DNA of 64,000 nt from Myripristis murdjan (GCF_902150065.1 NC_043995.1:25800001-25864000); one strand, 5' to 3'; shown: positions 11,750 to 23,390, counted from the stretch's first letter. Notes: generated by a model from the sequence alone, not told the origin. Program-made: numbers and translations.

Positions 11750-13371
11750 CAGTACAGGCCAAAAGTTTGGACACATCTTCTCATTCAATGAGTTTTCTTT
11801 ATTTTCATGACTATTTACATTGTAGATTCTAAATGAAGGAATCAAAACTATGAATGAACACATGTGGAGTTATGTACTTAACAAAAAAAGGTGAAATAAC
11901 TGAAAACATGTTTTATATTCTAGTTTCTTCAAAATAGCCACCCTTTGCTCTGATTACTGCTTTGCACATTCTTGGCATTCTCTCCATGAGCTTCAAGAGA
12001 TAGTCACCTGAAATGGTTTTCCAACAGTCTTGAAGGAGTTCCCAGAGGTGTTTAGCACTTGTTGGCCCCTTTGCCTTCACTCTGCGGTCCAGCTCACCCC
12101 AAACCATCTCAATTGGGTTCAGGTCCGGTGACTGTGGAGGCCAGGTCATCTGCCGCAGCACTCCATCACTCTCCTTCTTGGTCAAATAGCCCTTACACAG
12201 CCTGGAGGTGTGTTTGGGCTCATTGTCCTGTTGAAAAATAAATGATCGTCCAACTAAACGCAAACCGGATGGGATGGCATGTCGCTGCAGGATGCTGTGG
12301 TAGCCATGCTGGTTCAGTGTGCCTTCAATTTTGTATAAATCCCCAACAGTGTCACCAGCAAAACACCCCCACACCATCACACCTCCTCCTCCATGCTTCA
12401 CAGTGGGAACCAGGCATGTGGAATCCATCCGTTCACCTTTTCTGCGTCTCACAAAGACACGGCAGTTGGAACCAAAGATCTCAAATTTGGACTCATCAGA
12501 CCAAAGCACAGATTTCCACTGGTCTAATGTCCATTCCTTGTGTTTCTTGGCCCAAACAAATCTCTTCTGCTTGTTGCCTCTCCTTAGCAGTGGTTTCCTA
12601 GTAGCTATTTGACCATGAAGGCCTGATTGGCGCAGTCTCCAGTTGTTCTAGAGATGGGTCTGCTGCTAGAACTCTGTGTGGCATTTATCTGGTCTCTGAT
12701 CTGAGCCGCTGTTAATTTGCGATTTCTGAGGCTGGTGACTCGGATGAACTTGTCCTCAGAAGCAGAGGTGACTCTTGGTCTTCCTTTCCTGGGTCTGTCC
12801 TCATGTGTGCCAGTTTCGTTGTAGCGCTTGATGGTTTTTGCGATTCCACTTGGGGACACATTTAAAGTTTTTGCGATTTCCCGGACTGACTGACCTTAAT
12901 TTCTTAAAGTAATGATGGCCACTCATTTTTCTTTAGTTAGCTGATTGGTTCTTGCCATAATATGAATTTTAACAGTTGTCCAATAGGGCTGTCAGCTGTG
13001 CAGTAACCTGACTTCTGCACAACACAACTGATGGTCCCAACCCCATTGATAAAGCAAGAAATTCCACTAATTAACCCTGATAAGGCACACCTGTGAAGTG
13101 AAAACCATTTCAGGTGACTACCTCTTGAAGCTCATCGAGAGAATGCCAAGAGTGTGCAAAGCAGTAATCAGAGCAAAGGGGGGCTATTTTGAAGAAACTA
13201 GAATATAAAACATGTTTTCAGTTATTTCACCTTTTTTTGTTAAGTACTTAACTCCACATGTGTTCATTCATAGTTTTGATGCCTTCAGTGAGAATCTACT
13301 ATGTAAATAGTCATGAAAATAAAGAAAACGCATTGAATGAGAAGGTGTGTCCAAACTTTTGGCCTGTACTG
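11750..13371 (-). mobile_element. Tc1-like DNA transposon A (inside BEL/Pao integrase region)
   Basis: Terminal inverted repeats begin CAGTACAGGCCAAAAGTTTG at both ends and the element is flanked by TA on both sides (11748-11749, 13372-13373). Length is 1622 bp, normal for a full Tc1. It was inserted after the BEL/Pao element, since it splits that element's integrase. Confidence 0.93.
11913..12958 (-). pseudogene. Tc1 transposase A (DD34E), inactivated
   Basis: The carboxy-terminal 198 residues are open (to 12509) and carry the catalytic aspartates in WSDESKF and QQDNEPKHTS and the glutamate in [15 protein letters not shown], a DD34E triad. An amino-terminal helix-turn-helix piece is open at 12605-12859 (SPSGIAKTIKRYNETG, then GRPR). 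The probable original start ATG is at 12958. In-frame stops soon after it, and a frame change between the two open parts near 12510-12650, make the gene inactive. Confidence 0.88.
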
Positions 13372-14781
13372 TACATTGTGTGGTGAGGCACTTGAAGATT
13401 ATTCCCCACCTCTTTTCAGATCTGCGACCAACTTTGACACTGTATGGTCCAAAATAGTCTGTTCCTGTAGAGTAGAAGGGAGGTTTCAGTAACCTGAGAC
13501 GAGCAGTAGGTAGATCGGCCATTTTTGGGTTTGCTCTCCACCTTTGACATGACACACATTTTTGCTGATGTCGGCGTACCGCTTCTCGTCCTCTCAAAAT
13601 CCAGAATTTCCGCTGGATTTCTGCAAAGAGTCTTTCTGATCCAGTGTGGTTTAGTTTGTCATCATAATCCTGAATTATTAGTTTTGTGACATGGTGATTA
13701 GGATCAAGCGCAATTGGATGGATTGACTCAGATTCCAGCTGATGGCTTTGCCGCAACCGACCTCCAACACGAATGAGTCCAGAAGTATTGCACAGCTCTG
13801 GGGATAAGCAGAGTAGACGACTGTTTGTTGGAAGTGGTTTATGTGATTGGAGGCAAGTTAGGTCTTCACCAAAGCTGTCCATCTGTGCTTGTTGGAGGAT
13901 TTCCTGTTCTGCTTTCAGGTAGTCAGATGTAGAAGGATTTCCACTGGTCAGATTAGAGAGAGACTGAGCAGTGGCATTCAGAAGATCTTGGTAAGTCTTG
14001 AAACTATTCATGTTTTGAACACTGGAAATGGCATTGATGACACCACAGAAAAAAGACTTCTTCAACTCTGTTTGATCATCAGCAGGTTCTGCAGACTGAA
14101 GTTTGGGCCAGGTATCTGGAGATCCATACAAGAATGGTGGGCCATTGTTCCATCGATTTGGAGTGAGGATATCTGGCAAGGATTTTCCTCTTGTAACATC
14201 ATCAGCGGGGTTACTTGCTGAGTTGACATATCTCCAGTCTTGACTGTTTGTGAGGTTTTGGATTTCTGATATTCTTGCTCCTACGAATACTTTAAAGCGG
14301 CAAGAGTCTGCTTGAAGCCAGTGGAGAACAGTTGTTGAATCAGTCCAAAGTGTAGTGTTTCTGATAGGGAAAGTGAGTTCATTTCTGATGAGGTCACAGA
14401 GGCGTGCACCGGTTAGTGCCGCACATAGTTCCAGTCTTGGTACTGATAACTGTCGTTTTGGGGAGACACGTGAGCGAGCTAGTATGAAACTCAGTTCTAC
14501 TTGGCCTTTATCTTCTGATCTCAGATAAGCAACAGCACCATAGGCATGTTCAGATGCGTCACAAAAGATATGGATATCTCGTGCTGTGGTGGGGGAATCC
14601 ATCCTTTTGGAGGTATAACAGCGAGGGATGGTGATTTGTGGAAAATAATGTAGCTCTTCTTCCCAGGCTTTCCATGCTGTAAGGATGTCATGTGGAAGGA
14701 GAGGATCATCCCATTCCCTCTCTTTTCTCCAGAGTTGTTGAACCAGAATTTTTGCACGAGTTGTGAAAGGTAGGAGGTAGC

Positions 14782-17142
14782 CTAGTGGGTCATACAGACG
14801 AGCAAGGACTCTGTAGATGTGACGCATTGTTGTGGCATGTGACTCAAGGATTCTGTATTTGTACCTGAAAAGGTCAGGTTTGCAGTTCCATAACAGTCCC
14901 AGTGTACGCTCTTGGGGATCAGCCCGATCTTCAGAAAGCCAAAGTTCACTGATTTGGACCTTGCTTCAGGGGGTAGATGGCTAATCACAGTGGGATCATT
15001 GCTTGCCCATTGACAGATATCAAAGCTTCCTGTTGAAAGAGCAGCTCTCAATTTGTCAACGAGTGTTTGGGCTGTCACTGCTAAGGGAAAGCTTTGCAAG
15101 CAATTGTCAACATAGAAGCACTGGGTTACTGAATACTGCACATCTTCATCTGGTTGGTTTTCCTTCACATGTTTTTACAGGGCATAGGTTGCACAGCAGG
15201 GACTACAAGTAGTACCAAAGGGAAGGACCTGCCATTGGTACACAGAGGGAATAACATCTTTGTTCAAGTCACGCCATAGGAATCGAAGAAGGGGCCGATC
15301 TTGAGGAAGGAGACAGATTTGGTGAAACATGCTTTTAATATCACCACTTATTGCTACAGCATGTTGCCTGAAGCGCAGCAGCACACCAAGGAGTGACGGC
15401 CCAAGGATTGGTCCTGGCAGCAGGTATTTGTTGAGGCATTGTCCTTGAAATGTGAATGAGCAGTTGAATACTATGCGATCTTTGTTGTTATGAGTTACCA
15501 TATGATGAGGAATGTACCAAGCTTCTTTGGTGTTATGAACCTCGTCAGGGGTTAACTTGGCAACATAACCAGCCTGTTCCAGTTTTGAAATCTGATCACT
15601 GTATGAGATGGCTCTGTCTGGATCTTTGGATAGTCTAGATTCAGTGTTACGGAGTCGTAACATCACTGCCAACTGAGGAATGTTCAAGAGGGGAGAATTT
15701 GCTAGCCTCAAAAGGGGAGTGACGTAGCGGCTGACACCATTGACTTGAACTCTTTCTGTAGCCTGTTCAAGAAGCTCCATGGCTTGTTGGTCTTGCTTTG
15801 ATCTAATGACTGCTTTCTCACTACGTGCAGGTAAAGTATCAAGTTTCCAAAGTTTCTCAACATGATAATGTAATTCGTCTGCTGGGGACCTGAAGGATGT
15901 AAACAAACACTGAACAGGCACTGAAGAATTCTGAGATTCAAAGTCTCTGATGGGGCCTTGGAGTGTCCATCCTAGATGGGTTTGGACAGCTGCAGGAGAT
16001 CCAGAAGGGCCCAGTCTGACCGGAGAGACAGGAGTGATAAGATGGATGTGATCCGAGCCTATGAGCAGCAGTGGTGATGCCTTGTTGATGTATGGAAGAC
16101 CTTGTAGATGCTTGTATTTTCTTTGAAGGGATAGCACCGGGTAAGTGTGGTCTGACAGTGCTAATTGGTTTGCAGTAAAGGCTTGATTGATGGTGAAAGT
16201 CTTCTCTGGGTAGGCAACAGGGGAGATTTGAAAGCTAACAGATAAACCGTCAAGAGTTTCAACCTCCTGGCGAACAGTTCTGAGGGATAATTTCTCAGCT
16301 TTACCATTCAGGTGGAGATGCTGGGCAGCTGACTGCAAAAGAATGGTATGTTGAGAACCATCATCAAGGACAGCATATGTTTCCAGGGTTTGTTTTCCAC
16401 TATGAATGAGAACTTTTACAACTTTCAAAAGAGTACTATTGCAGTCGCTTGGTCGATCAAGATATGTCCTCACAGCAGAACTGACAAGGGGGTTGGATCT
16501 CTGATTTACGTCACACAGTATTTGTAGATGTCTTCCTTTGCAGGTGGCACAGTATTTCTTCAGATCACACTTAGCGGCTTGATGAGATCGAGCACAGCGC
16601 CAACAGTGCTTGTTCTCCTTTATCCAGTTTGTCTTTTGTTCCTTTGTCATCTCAGTGAAATCAGGGCATCTACTGATATGATGTTCAAATGATCTGCAAT
16701 ATGCACAGGTCGCTCTGGACTTTGGAAAGAGCTCTGAAGATGGCGTGGGTTCATTAGGTTTGTTTGCTCCATGTAGAATTGTAGTCAGAGGAGGTATGGA
16801 TTTACGGGGATGTCTTTGTTGATTGGAAGATGAGTTACACAGCTCTTTTCTCGATTGACATCGAGCTTCAGTTTGCAACCAAGATGAGAAAAGTAGTAAG
16901 TCATACCTCATGACACCTTGACTCCTGTAGACATGCCGTTTAAAGCGACTGGAGTGTTCTGCAGGCAACTTTTCAAGGAGACGCTCCACGTGAGAGCCAC
17001 AGAGGAGTTCTGCCTGTCCTTGATCTTCCGTTGTGCTAAGCAGACCAACAAGTGCTTGTACACGAAGGGCAAAGTTGTCGAGAGCTTGGCCATCACCTGC
17101 TCTGATAAAAGGGAGATCCATGATGTTTCTGAGCTCCTTCAA
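14782..17142 (-). mobile_element. BEL/Pao zinc-knuckle, protease and reverse transcriptase region
   Basis: From right to left: a gag-type segment; cysteine/histidine zinc-knuckle motifs (CAYCRSFEHHISRC is C-x2-C-x4-H-x4-C); a retropepsin-like site (VLDDGSQHT); then reverse transcriptase with RIVFNCS, AISGDIKSMFHQI and, farther left, CFYVDNCLQS in the position of the catalytic YxDD motif. The family is clear from the order. It is treated as a fossil, so detailed damage is not listed. Confidence 0.85.
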
Positions 17143-17188
17143 TGCCAGTTGTCTAGGTTGCCCATAACGTTCATCAAGGGCCTTGATA

Positions 17189-18440
17189 CACTATATTACC
17201 AAAAGTATTCGCTCACCCATTCAAATGATCAGAATCAGGTGTCCTAATCACTTGGCCTGGCCACAGGTGTATAAAATCAAGCACTCAGGCATGCAGACTG
17301 TGAAACAAGACATTTGTGAAAGAATGGGCCGCTCTCAGGAGCTCAGTGAATTCCAGCGTAGAACTGTCATAGGATGCCACCTGTGCAACAAATCCAGTCA
17401 TGAAATTTCCTCGCTCCTAAATATTCCACAGTCAACTGTCAGCTCTATTATAACAAAATGGAAGCGTTTGGGAACAACAGCAACTCAGCCACGAAGTGGT
17501 AGGCCACGTAAAGTGATGGAGAGGGGTCAGCGGATGCTGAAGCGCATAGTGCAAAGAGGTCACGCCGACTTTCTGCACAGTCAATTGCTACAGAGCTACA
17601 AACTTCATGTGACCTTCAGATTAGCCCAAGTACAGTACGCAGAGAGCTTCATGGAATGGGTTTCCATGGCCGAGCAGCTGCAGCCAAGCCACACATCACC
17701 AAGTGCAATGCAAAGCGTCGGATGCAATGGTGTAAAGCACGCCGCCACTGGCCTCTAGAGCAGTGGAGACGCGTTCTCTGGAGTGATGAATCACGCTTTT
17801 CCATCTGGCAATCTGATGGACGAGTCTGGGTTTGGAGGTTGCCAGGAGAACGGTACATTTCAGACTGCATTGTGCCGACTGTGAAATTTGGTGGAGGAGG
17901 AATTATGGTGTGGGGTTGTTTTTCAGGAGCTGGGCTTGGCCCCTTAGTTCCAGTGAAAGGAACTTTGAATGCTTCAGGATACCAAAACATTTTGGACAAT
18001 TCCATGCTCCCAACCTTGTGGGAACAGTTTGGAGCGGGCCCCTTCCTCTTCCAACATGACTGTGCACCAGTGCACAAAGCAAGGTCCATAAAGACATGGA
18101 TGACAGAGTCTGGTGTGGATGAACTTGACTGGCCTGCACAGAGTCCTGACCTGAACCCGATAGAACACCTTTGGGATGAATTAGAGCGGAGACTGAGAGC
18201 CAGGCCTTCTCGACCAACATCAGTGTGTGACCTCACCAATGCGCTTTTGGAAGAATGGTCAAAAATTCCTATAAACACTCTCCTCAACCTTGTGGACAGT
18301 CTTCCCAGAAGAGTTGAAGCTGTAATAGCTGCAAAAGGTGGACCGACATCATACTGAACTCTATGGGTTAGGAATGGGATGGCACTTCAGTTCATAGTAT
18401 GAGTAAAGGCAGGTGAGCGAATACTTTTGGTAATATAGTG
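17189..18440 (+). mobile_element. Tc1-like DNA transposon B (inside BEL/Pao gag region)
   Basis: Inverted ends CACTATATTACCAAAAGTAT, flanked by TA at 17187-17188 and 18441-18442. It is 1252 bp long and lies in the opposite orientation to the host retrotransposon. It belongs to a different Tc1 family from transposon A, as both the ends and the transposase differ. Confidence 0.94.
17324..18357 (+). pseudogene. Tc1 transposase B, one frame break
   Basis: Starts MGRSQELSEFQRRTVIG with a helix-turn-helix (SSHEISSLLNIPQSTV) and a GRPRK AT-hook-like motif. The second half continues from about 17656 in another frame with the catalytic motifs [17 protein letters not shown] and [15 protein letters not shown] (DD34E), and ends [13 protein letters not shown]. 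The frame changes once between about 17575 and 17650. Apart from that the coding region looks whole, so this is a recently lost transposase. Confidence 0.9.
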
Positions 18441-19453
18441 TAGCTTGGGTGTATGGGTCAGATGCATAGGAGAAAGCAGAGATAATCTTTTGGCTTGGTC
18501 CACCTTCAGATGATCAAGAAGAACGTGATATTTAAAATGCTCTGTCTCATTGGGGTCAAGAAGGTTACTCAGTGCCATCCGCAGCATCCTGTACTGCATT
18601 TCATCTTCTCTGGTAAGGTCTGGAAAAGAGGGGCCCTCCAGCTTGTAGACATGTGTTCTGCCAGTAGAGGGTGCCAAAGATCTCTGTGGCTAGTAGTCAA
18701 GAGCTATAGAGGACTGGGACATTTGAGGGAAACACTGCTCCTGCTGGGTGGAAAAGGAAACAAGAGGCTGAGCCGAGTTTACAACTTCAAAGGTTGAATA
18801 TATGGACTTTGTCGGTGGCCCTCTAGTGGTGCTGCAGCAGGATAACTGGAGGGTAAGTCTTGTGAAGTACCTATTGGCTTAGGTAAATCAGCTGAAGGAA
18901 CTGCAGCATCAAGGATCGACAAGTTAGGAAAACATGGCACAGCAGAAGAAACAGCAACAGGGTGACGGCTGACCTCTGGTGGACAAGATGACTGTGGTTG
19001 TAGTATTGTAACACTTGGAGGTTGAACAGCTTGGTGCTGTGTCTTGGTGGTTGCTGCTAAGTTACACACAGAGTTCCCTGCAGATGACCCAGATATGGGT
19101 GTAGATCTGGAGGAAGAGGACTTTGGAGTGGATGATCTACTCATGAGACGCTGAATCCCTCTCATTGTCACTAAAATCTCTTTCATGATTTCAGCCTGAT
19201 CAGTAGGCACAGGATTGGCAAAGTCATTTATGTCATCCTCCATTTTACTGTCTGGCTCAGGAATTGTTTGTTGCTCTTGTGTGTCATCTTGAAGCCCATG
19301 TGTGTCTGTATGATGAGTGCATTGTGTGCCTTCTGTTTGGCATGCAGCACCTTTAACTCCAGGATACTGGACTTCATAATCTGCCAGATAAGTAGGGGGT
19401 TGGGTTTCACGTTCAGAACGTCGAATGGTCCCATCTGGTGGCTGTGAATCCAT
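18441..19453 (-). mobile_element. BEL/Pao 5' coding region (gag amino-terminal part)
   Basis: The frame beginning MDSQPPDGTIRRSERETQPP follows the primer-binding site by about 11 bp. An RRS-R-PP-YL-DY-like opening is common at the start of BEL/Pao polyproteins. The region is serine/proline rich farther in and is cut by the Tc1 element at 17189-18440. Confidence 0.7.
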
Positions 19454-19464
19454 AACAATAGTCT

Positions 19465-19484
19465 GAATCCGGCTCGAAGGACCA
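19465..19484 (-). other. Primer-binding site of the BEL/Pao element (tRNA-Tyr type)
   Basis: Directly abutting the 5' LTR on the minus strand is TGGTCCTTCGAGCCGGATTC. Its complement ends in TCCGGCTCGAAGGACCA, the 3' end of vertebrate tRNA-Tyr with CCA added. The match is exact over about 17 nt. Confidence 0.82.
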
Positions 19485-19685
19485 TGTAATGTAGGAGGTT
19501 AAATTTTCTTATTGAGACTATCATTACAGAAACATTCTGTCAGGAATGTAAAGCATTGCCAGGAGATGCAGATTATTTAAAGGATTTATTCTCAGGTTCA
19601 GCATGAGAAAAGGGGGCAAACAGACACACATGGGTCATCAGGTCTGAAAGAAAGCAAACAAAAGATTAAAACTGAACATAAACTG

Positions 19686-21363
19686 GGGCCTATTTCACGA
19701 AAGGTGGATTAAATAAGCCAGGATATAAGCCAAATCCAGGCTTGCTAAAGCCTGCCCCGCACAGCCTGGTTTATTCCGTTCCACTAAAGCCAAGTCAGGC
19801 TGAGAAGGAGCGACTTTAGCGAGTCTGGATTGTGAAAGCCAGGCTGGTGCGCGATCACGCCTCCCTTTAAAAGACCATGCCGGTCGATCGTAGATTCCTT
19901 GAACGTGACCAATCAAAGCGAAGCAGAGGGCTGCGTCATTCACTCTGGATGAGACTCAGCGCCTAATACAAGCATATGAGGAAGTAAAGGAGGTTATTAA
20001 CCATAAAGGCAATGAAATCTATATTCACTTATTTATATATTTATTTATTTATTAATTCATTTTATTTTTCATTTTATTTTCGTTGTAGCCTACCTATTTG
20101 CTATCTGCTTTAATCTGCTCTTGCCTTTTACTGAAGTACTTTGGGATTCTGCACTAACATTGATTTTATATTTCCTTACCTTTTTCCCCTATATCTTTGA
20201 TTTATGTACGATGGAAAAATGCCACAGTTGTTTATCTTATACCTTCTTAATAAATAATAAAAAAAACTACAACATAATCTTTATGCATAAACTTTTATTT
20301 TTAATAAAAAAATTTAAATCACATTTAACTACTGTTTAAAACTCAAAAATCACAAATCAGAAATTACTTAGACATCTCACATTTACAGACCCTGAAGTTT
20401 TTTGTTTCTTTCGTTCCTTTCTCCACATTGTTATTTGTTGTTCACTGTAAATCACTGCAATTTCTTTTTTGTTATTTTTATACTTAAGTGTATTTACAGC
20501 AACGTCTCTACTGAAAAATGTGTGTTGCCTTTATAATTCATGTACTTGGCTTGACTTTGATCTAATAAAAGCGAAAAAAAAAAACAAAAAACGTAAAGGC
20601 AATTAAAGCAAGGGAGACAGCGTGGCAAAGTGTTGGCGACAAACTTAATGCATAAGTCGTCCAAAAATATATATATTAGCCTATTTATATTATTATTATT
20701 TAGTCCATAAATATATAGGCTAAGCAGTTGTCAACCTACTAATCTCCAATGCTATAGGCCTATTATATGTGCTCTATCTATCACTCTATCTATCTGCAGT
20801 GCCGTGCAATGTCACGATTGCATGGCAATACCAATTAAATGTGTATTTCCATAATTATGAGAGACTGAGAGTGACAATGATTATATCACATGAGCCATTG
20901 TGAAACAACTATGATTCATGGTCACACACTATTAGAGTAATATAATTAAATTGATTATATCTTAATGCTTTTATTTTCATTTTATTTGAATGTAGCATAA
21001 TTTGAAATTAGTCCATATACTAACAGGTGTTGAATTAACAAAGTCATTGGTTTACGATTGGAGTCACTGACTAATAGTAATTTCACAAAGTTAAACAACA
21101 GGGCACTGGATTAATTTAAGCTTGACTTCTAGCCTGGTCCGGAGCAGGCTAAGGCTTAGGCTAAGTTTCCATGGTAATTAAGGTGGGATTACTTTCATGA
21201 AACCGAGTTCAGGCTCATTATAGCCAGGTTTACCGGCCAGGTTAATCTCGCAAGATAATCCACCTTTCATGAAACCCATTAATCCCTAATCCTGGCTAAA
21301 TTAAGACAGGATAGCTGCTAAATCCAGGCTTAAAGCCTAATCCACCTTTCGTGAAATAGGCCC
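19686..21363. mobile_element. Harbinger-like DNA element 1 in the BEL/Pao LTR
   Basis: Inverted ends GGGCCTATTTCACGAAAGGT and a 3-bp target duplication CTG (19683-19685, 21364-21366). A CWG duplication fits the PIF/Harbinger superfamily. Inside, 19944-20012 reads LDETQRLIQAYEEVKEVI and 20604-20654 reads KARETAWQSVGDKLNA. These look like two halves of the Myb/SANT-like DNA-binding protein that Harbinger elements encode, separated by a retro-insertion. No transposase was seen, so it is non-autonomous. Confidence 0.8.
20014..20593 (+). mobile_element. Poly(A)-tailed retro-insertion within Harbinger element 1
   Basis: A 10-bp direct repeat TAAAGGCAAT flanks it (20004-20013 and 20594-20603) and it ends in an A-rich tail after AATAAA-like sequences. 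The insert separates the two halves of the Myb-like coding segment. I could not assign the insert to a known family. Confidence 0.7.
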
Positions 21364-21447
21364 CTGACCTCATTGCACAAAATAAAGATAAATGTCAATA
21401 AGGCTGAGGTTACTAATTAAACTAAGGAAACAAACAAAACTCACCAG

Positions 21448-22861
21448 GGGGCTATTCCATGAAAGCAGCTAAAGAAAGCTGCGCTTACGTGATATAGCCT
21501 GGCTTGAATTAGCGTCAACTTTCACTAAAGCCTCAACCCGTTCCACTAACGCGACTCAGCCGCGTCAGGTCAACGCTAATTCAAGCCACGTTTGAACAAG
21601 CCTCAAGTGTGCGCGTTCACGGGGCACATAAGCAGCCCAGAACAGTCGATTGTCGAAACGAACGTACAACTGTCTCAAAAGGAGGGGAAAAGGAGAGCCT
21701 CGACATTTTCAGCGGCGGAGCAGACACTGCTGATGGGACTGTATGAAGAATATAGAGAAATCATCACAAACAGGGCCGGATTTTGGCATAGGTGGTATAG
21801 GCAATTGCCTAGGGCGCCATCTGCTGGAGGGGCGCCGCTAGTGGCCAGGGGGGCGCCGGAAGCAGAATTGTTGACCGGCGCGACACCGTCGGGATATGGA
21901 AATCAAAAAACTGGAGAAGGAAGTAGGCTAAGTAGCCTATAAATTTAAACACAACAGAAAGCCATGGTTTGGACTGTATTTAATGCTTTCATTCTTTGTC
22001 TTCACAGCTTGAACAAAATGATGATGATTGAGTTTGTTTTGTTGTTGTTTTTTTTAATGGTTAATAGGCTAAATGATTTCAAAACTTAGGAATTTACATT
22101 ACATATGAAATTATAGGTAGGCTACATGTAAAAATCCAAATATAAAGGGATCATTCAAAAAGTGGGATGACCATGAATCCAATTGGGATTAACTGAAATA
22201 TGTGTTCTTACGTCCCTCACCTATGTCAACTAATCTATTGGCTTCGGGCAGAATAGAGGCGGGTCATCGCAAATTGCGGGTGGGAAATAAAATAAGACGT
22301 CTTTTTTTTTATTTAACCTCATGTTCTTTTCAACCCTTTTATGTTCAACGCTTGTTGCATTTGATGTATGACTTGTGCTATATGAATAAAATTTGATTGA
22401 GTAATTGATTGTTTATTCGGTTGATTTCGGAGACTGACAGTAATAACACATGATTTTCATGACGTTTATTTTTATTAAGTAAACACGTACATTCATGCTT
22501 GGTCACATTGTGGGAAATAGGCTAAGTCTGAATTTATATTTCCGAACACGGACATGGTGCTACATAATTAAATTTGAACTTAATTAAATTGAATATGTGA
22601 TGCCGGGGCAACAATATAGACGTGACGGAGCCGTCATTTGGGGGTCTGTTTGCGTCTGTCGGACATTCTCTGACACGCAGCTGAGCTAAGCTTGGCTGTA
22701 AGCCTGCCACGGAGCAGGCTAGTTCTGCTGACTAAGTTGCCATGGTTATTGAGCTGCAACTCATATAAGCCACTTTGATGGAACGGAACTCTCACTTAAA
22801 TTAGCGAGACTCATCGAAATAAGCCAGGCTATCCCGTTAGCCAGCTTGATGGAATAGGCCC
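21448..22861. mobile_element. Harbinger-like DNA element 2 in the BEL/Pao LTR
   Basis: Ends GGGGCTATTCCA and TGGAATAGGCCC with a 3-bp target duplication CAG (21445-21447, 22862-22864). The frame at 21592-21780 contains KRRASTFSAAEQTLLMGL, then YEEYREIITNRAG, resembling a Myb/SANT-like domain. That frame is cut by a sequence starting cagggccggattttgg at about 21772, which looks like another transposon end. The termini resemble those of element 1, so the two are probably related families. Confidence 0.78.
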
Positions 22862-23060
22862 CAGGTCTGCCACCCCATGTGAAAGTGAAAAGAAGGAGTG
22901 AAGGGAAGTGCAGTCTTAAATAAGGGAGTGAACAGGTGAACTCAATCAATGCAATTAGGTGGTGGCAAAGCTAGAAACATCTAGTGAGTATAAAGGAAGT
23001 GAGACACCAAACAGGAAAAGGTTAACAAAATAAGAGCTTCACAACAGTTATAAAACCAAC

Positions 23061-23129
23061 TGTTGTGAAGCTCTTATTTTGTTAACCTTTTCCTGTTTGG
23101 TGTCTCACTAGATGTTTCTAGCTTTGCCA
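23061..23129 (+). repeat. Inverted fragment of the BEL/Pao LTR end
   Basis: The reverse complement of the last part of the adjacent LTR, starting TGTTGTGAAGCTC, with an 11-bp internal deletion relative to it. It is separated from the LTR end (23046) by only 14 bp. The two arms form a large imperfect palindrome centred near 23053. Confidence 0.88.
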
Positions 23130-23390
23130 TGTAAGCCTTAGCTGGTCAAGCTGGTGACCAGCTTAATTCCAGCTGGTCTATGGTATAGCTGGTCTAAGGT
23201 GTGTTTTGGACACACTTTAGCTGGTCAAGCTGGAGACGGCCAGCCTATGATGGTGGTTTTAGCTGGTCAAGCTGAAGAGGGCCAGCCTATGCTGGTTTTA
23301 GCTGGTCAAGCTGGAGAGGGCCAGCCTATGCTGGTGGTTTTAGCTGGTCAAGCTGGAGAGGGCCATCTTATGCTGATGTTTTAGCTGTTT
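23130..23390. repeat. AGCTGG minisatellite (unit about 39-42 bp)
   Basis: Tandem units of the type TTTTAGCTGGTCAAGCTGGA followed by GAGGGCCAGCCTATGCTGG; about four good units lie between 23216 and 23385. The open frame across it simply repeats LAGQAGEGQPMLVV and is not evidence of a protein. Confidence 0.88.

Larger units (their letters stand above)
10993..14827 (-). mobile_element. BEL/Pao RNase H and integrase region, split by a Tc1 element
   Basis: The right part (13374-14827) shows an RNase H segment (IFCDASEHAYGAVAY) followed by the integrase zinc-binding region (HTGSERLF, CVSCQRW) and the start of the catalytic core (GTDYFGPY). The left part (10993-11747) continues the integrase core (FCDQGTNF, GIWEREIRSVKNAL). 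The Tc1 element at 11750-13371 lies between them. This is typical BEL/Pao organisation; the copy is a fossil. Confidence 0.85.
10464..23046 (-). mobile_element. BEL/Pao LTR retrotransposon fossil
   Basis: A complete two-LTR element in minus orientation. Both outer flanks carry the same 5 bp, GTTAT (10459-10463 and 23047-23051), the expected target duplication. LTRs begin TGTAATGTAGG and end CACAACA. Parts seen, in element order from right to left: 5' LTR, primer-binding site, gag region, CCHC zinc knuckles, aspartic protease, reverse transcriptase, RNase H, integrase, 3' LTR. About four differences separate the 464 aligned LTR positions (under 1%), so the insertion is young. Two Tc1 elements interrupt the body and two Harbinger-like elements interrupt the 5' LTR. 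Beyond these four insertions the coding body appears to carry a few further breaks, so it is a fossil. Assignment to BEL/Pao rests on domain order and the RT, RNase H and integrase sequence style. Confidence 0.9.
19485..23046 (-). repeat. 5' LTR of the BEL/Pao element, split by two Harbinger-like insertions
   Basis: LTR segments are 19485-19685, 21364-21447 and 22862-23046. The joins are exactly at 3-bp duplications (CTG and CAG) caused by the two insertions, and the rest aligns with the uninterrupted LTR. Confidence 0.92.

Noticed and set aside
23154-23384. Open frame with repeating LAGQAGEGQPMLVV
   Set aside because: Direct translation of a 42-bp minisatellite; no start context, no splice sites, and similar repeats elsewhere are not open.
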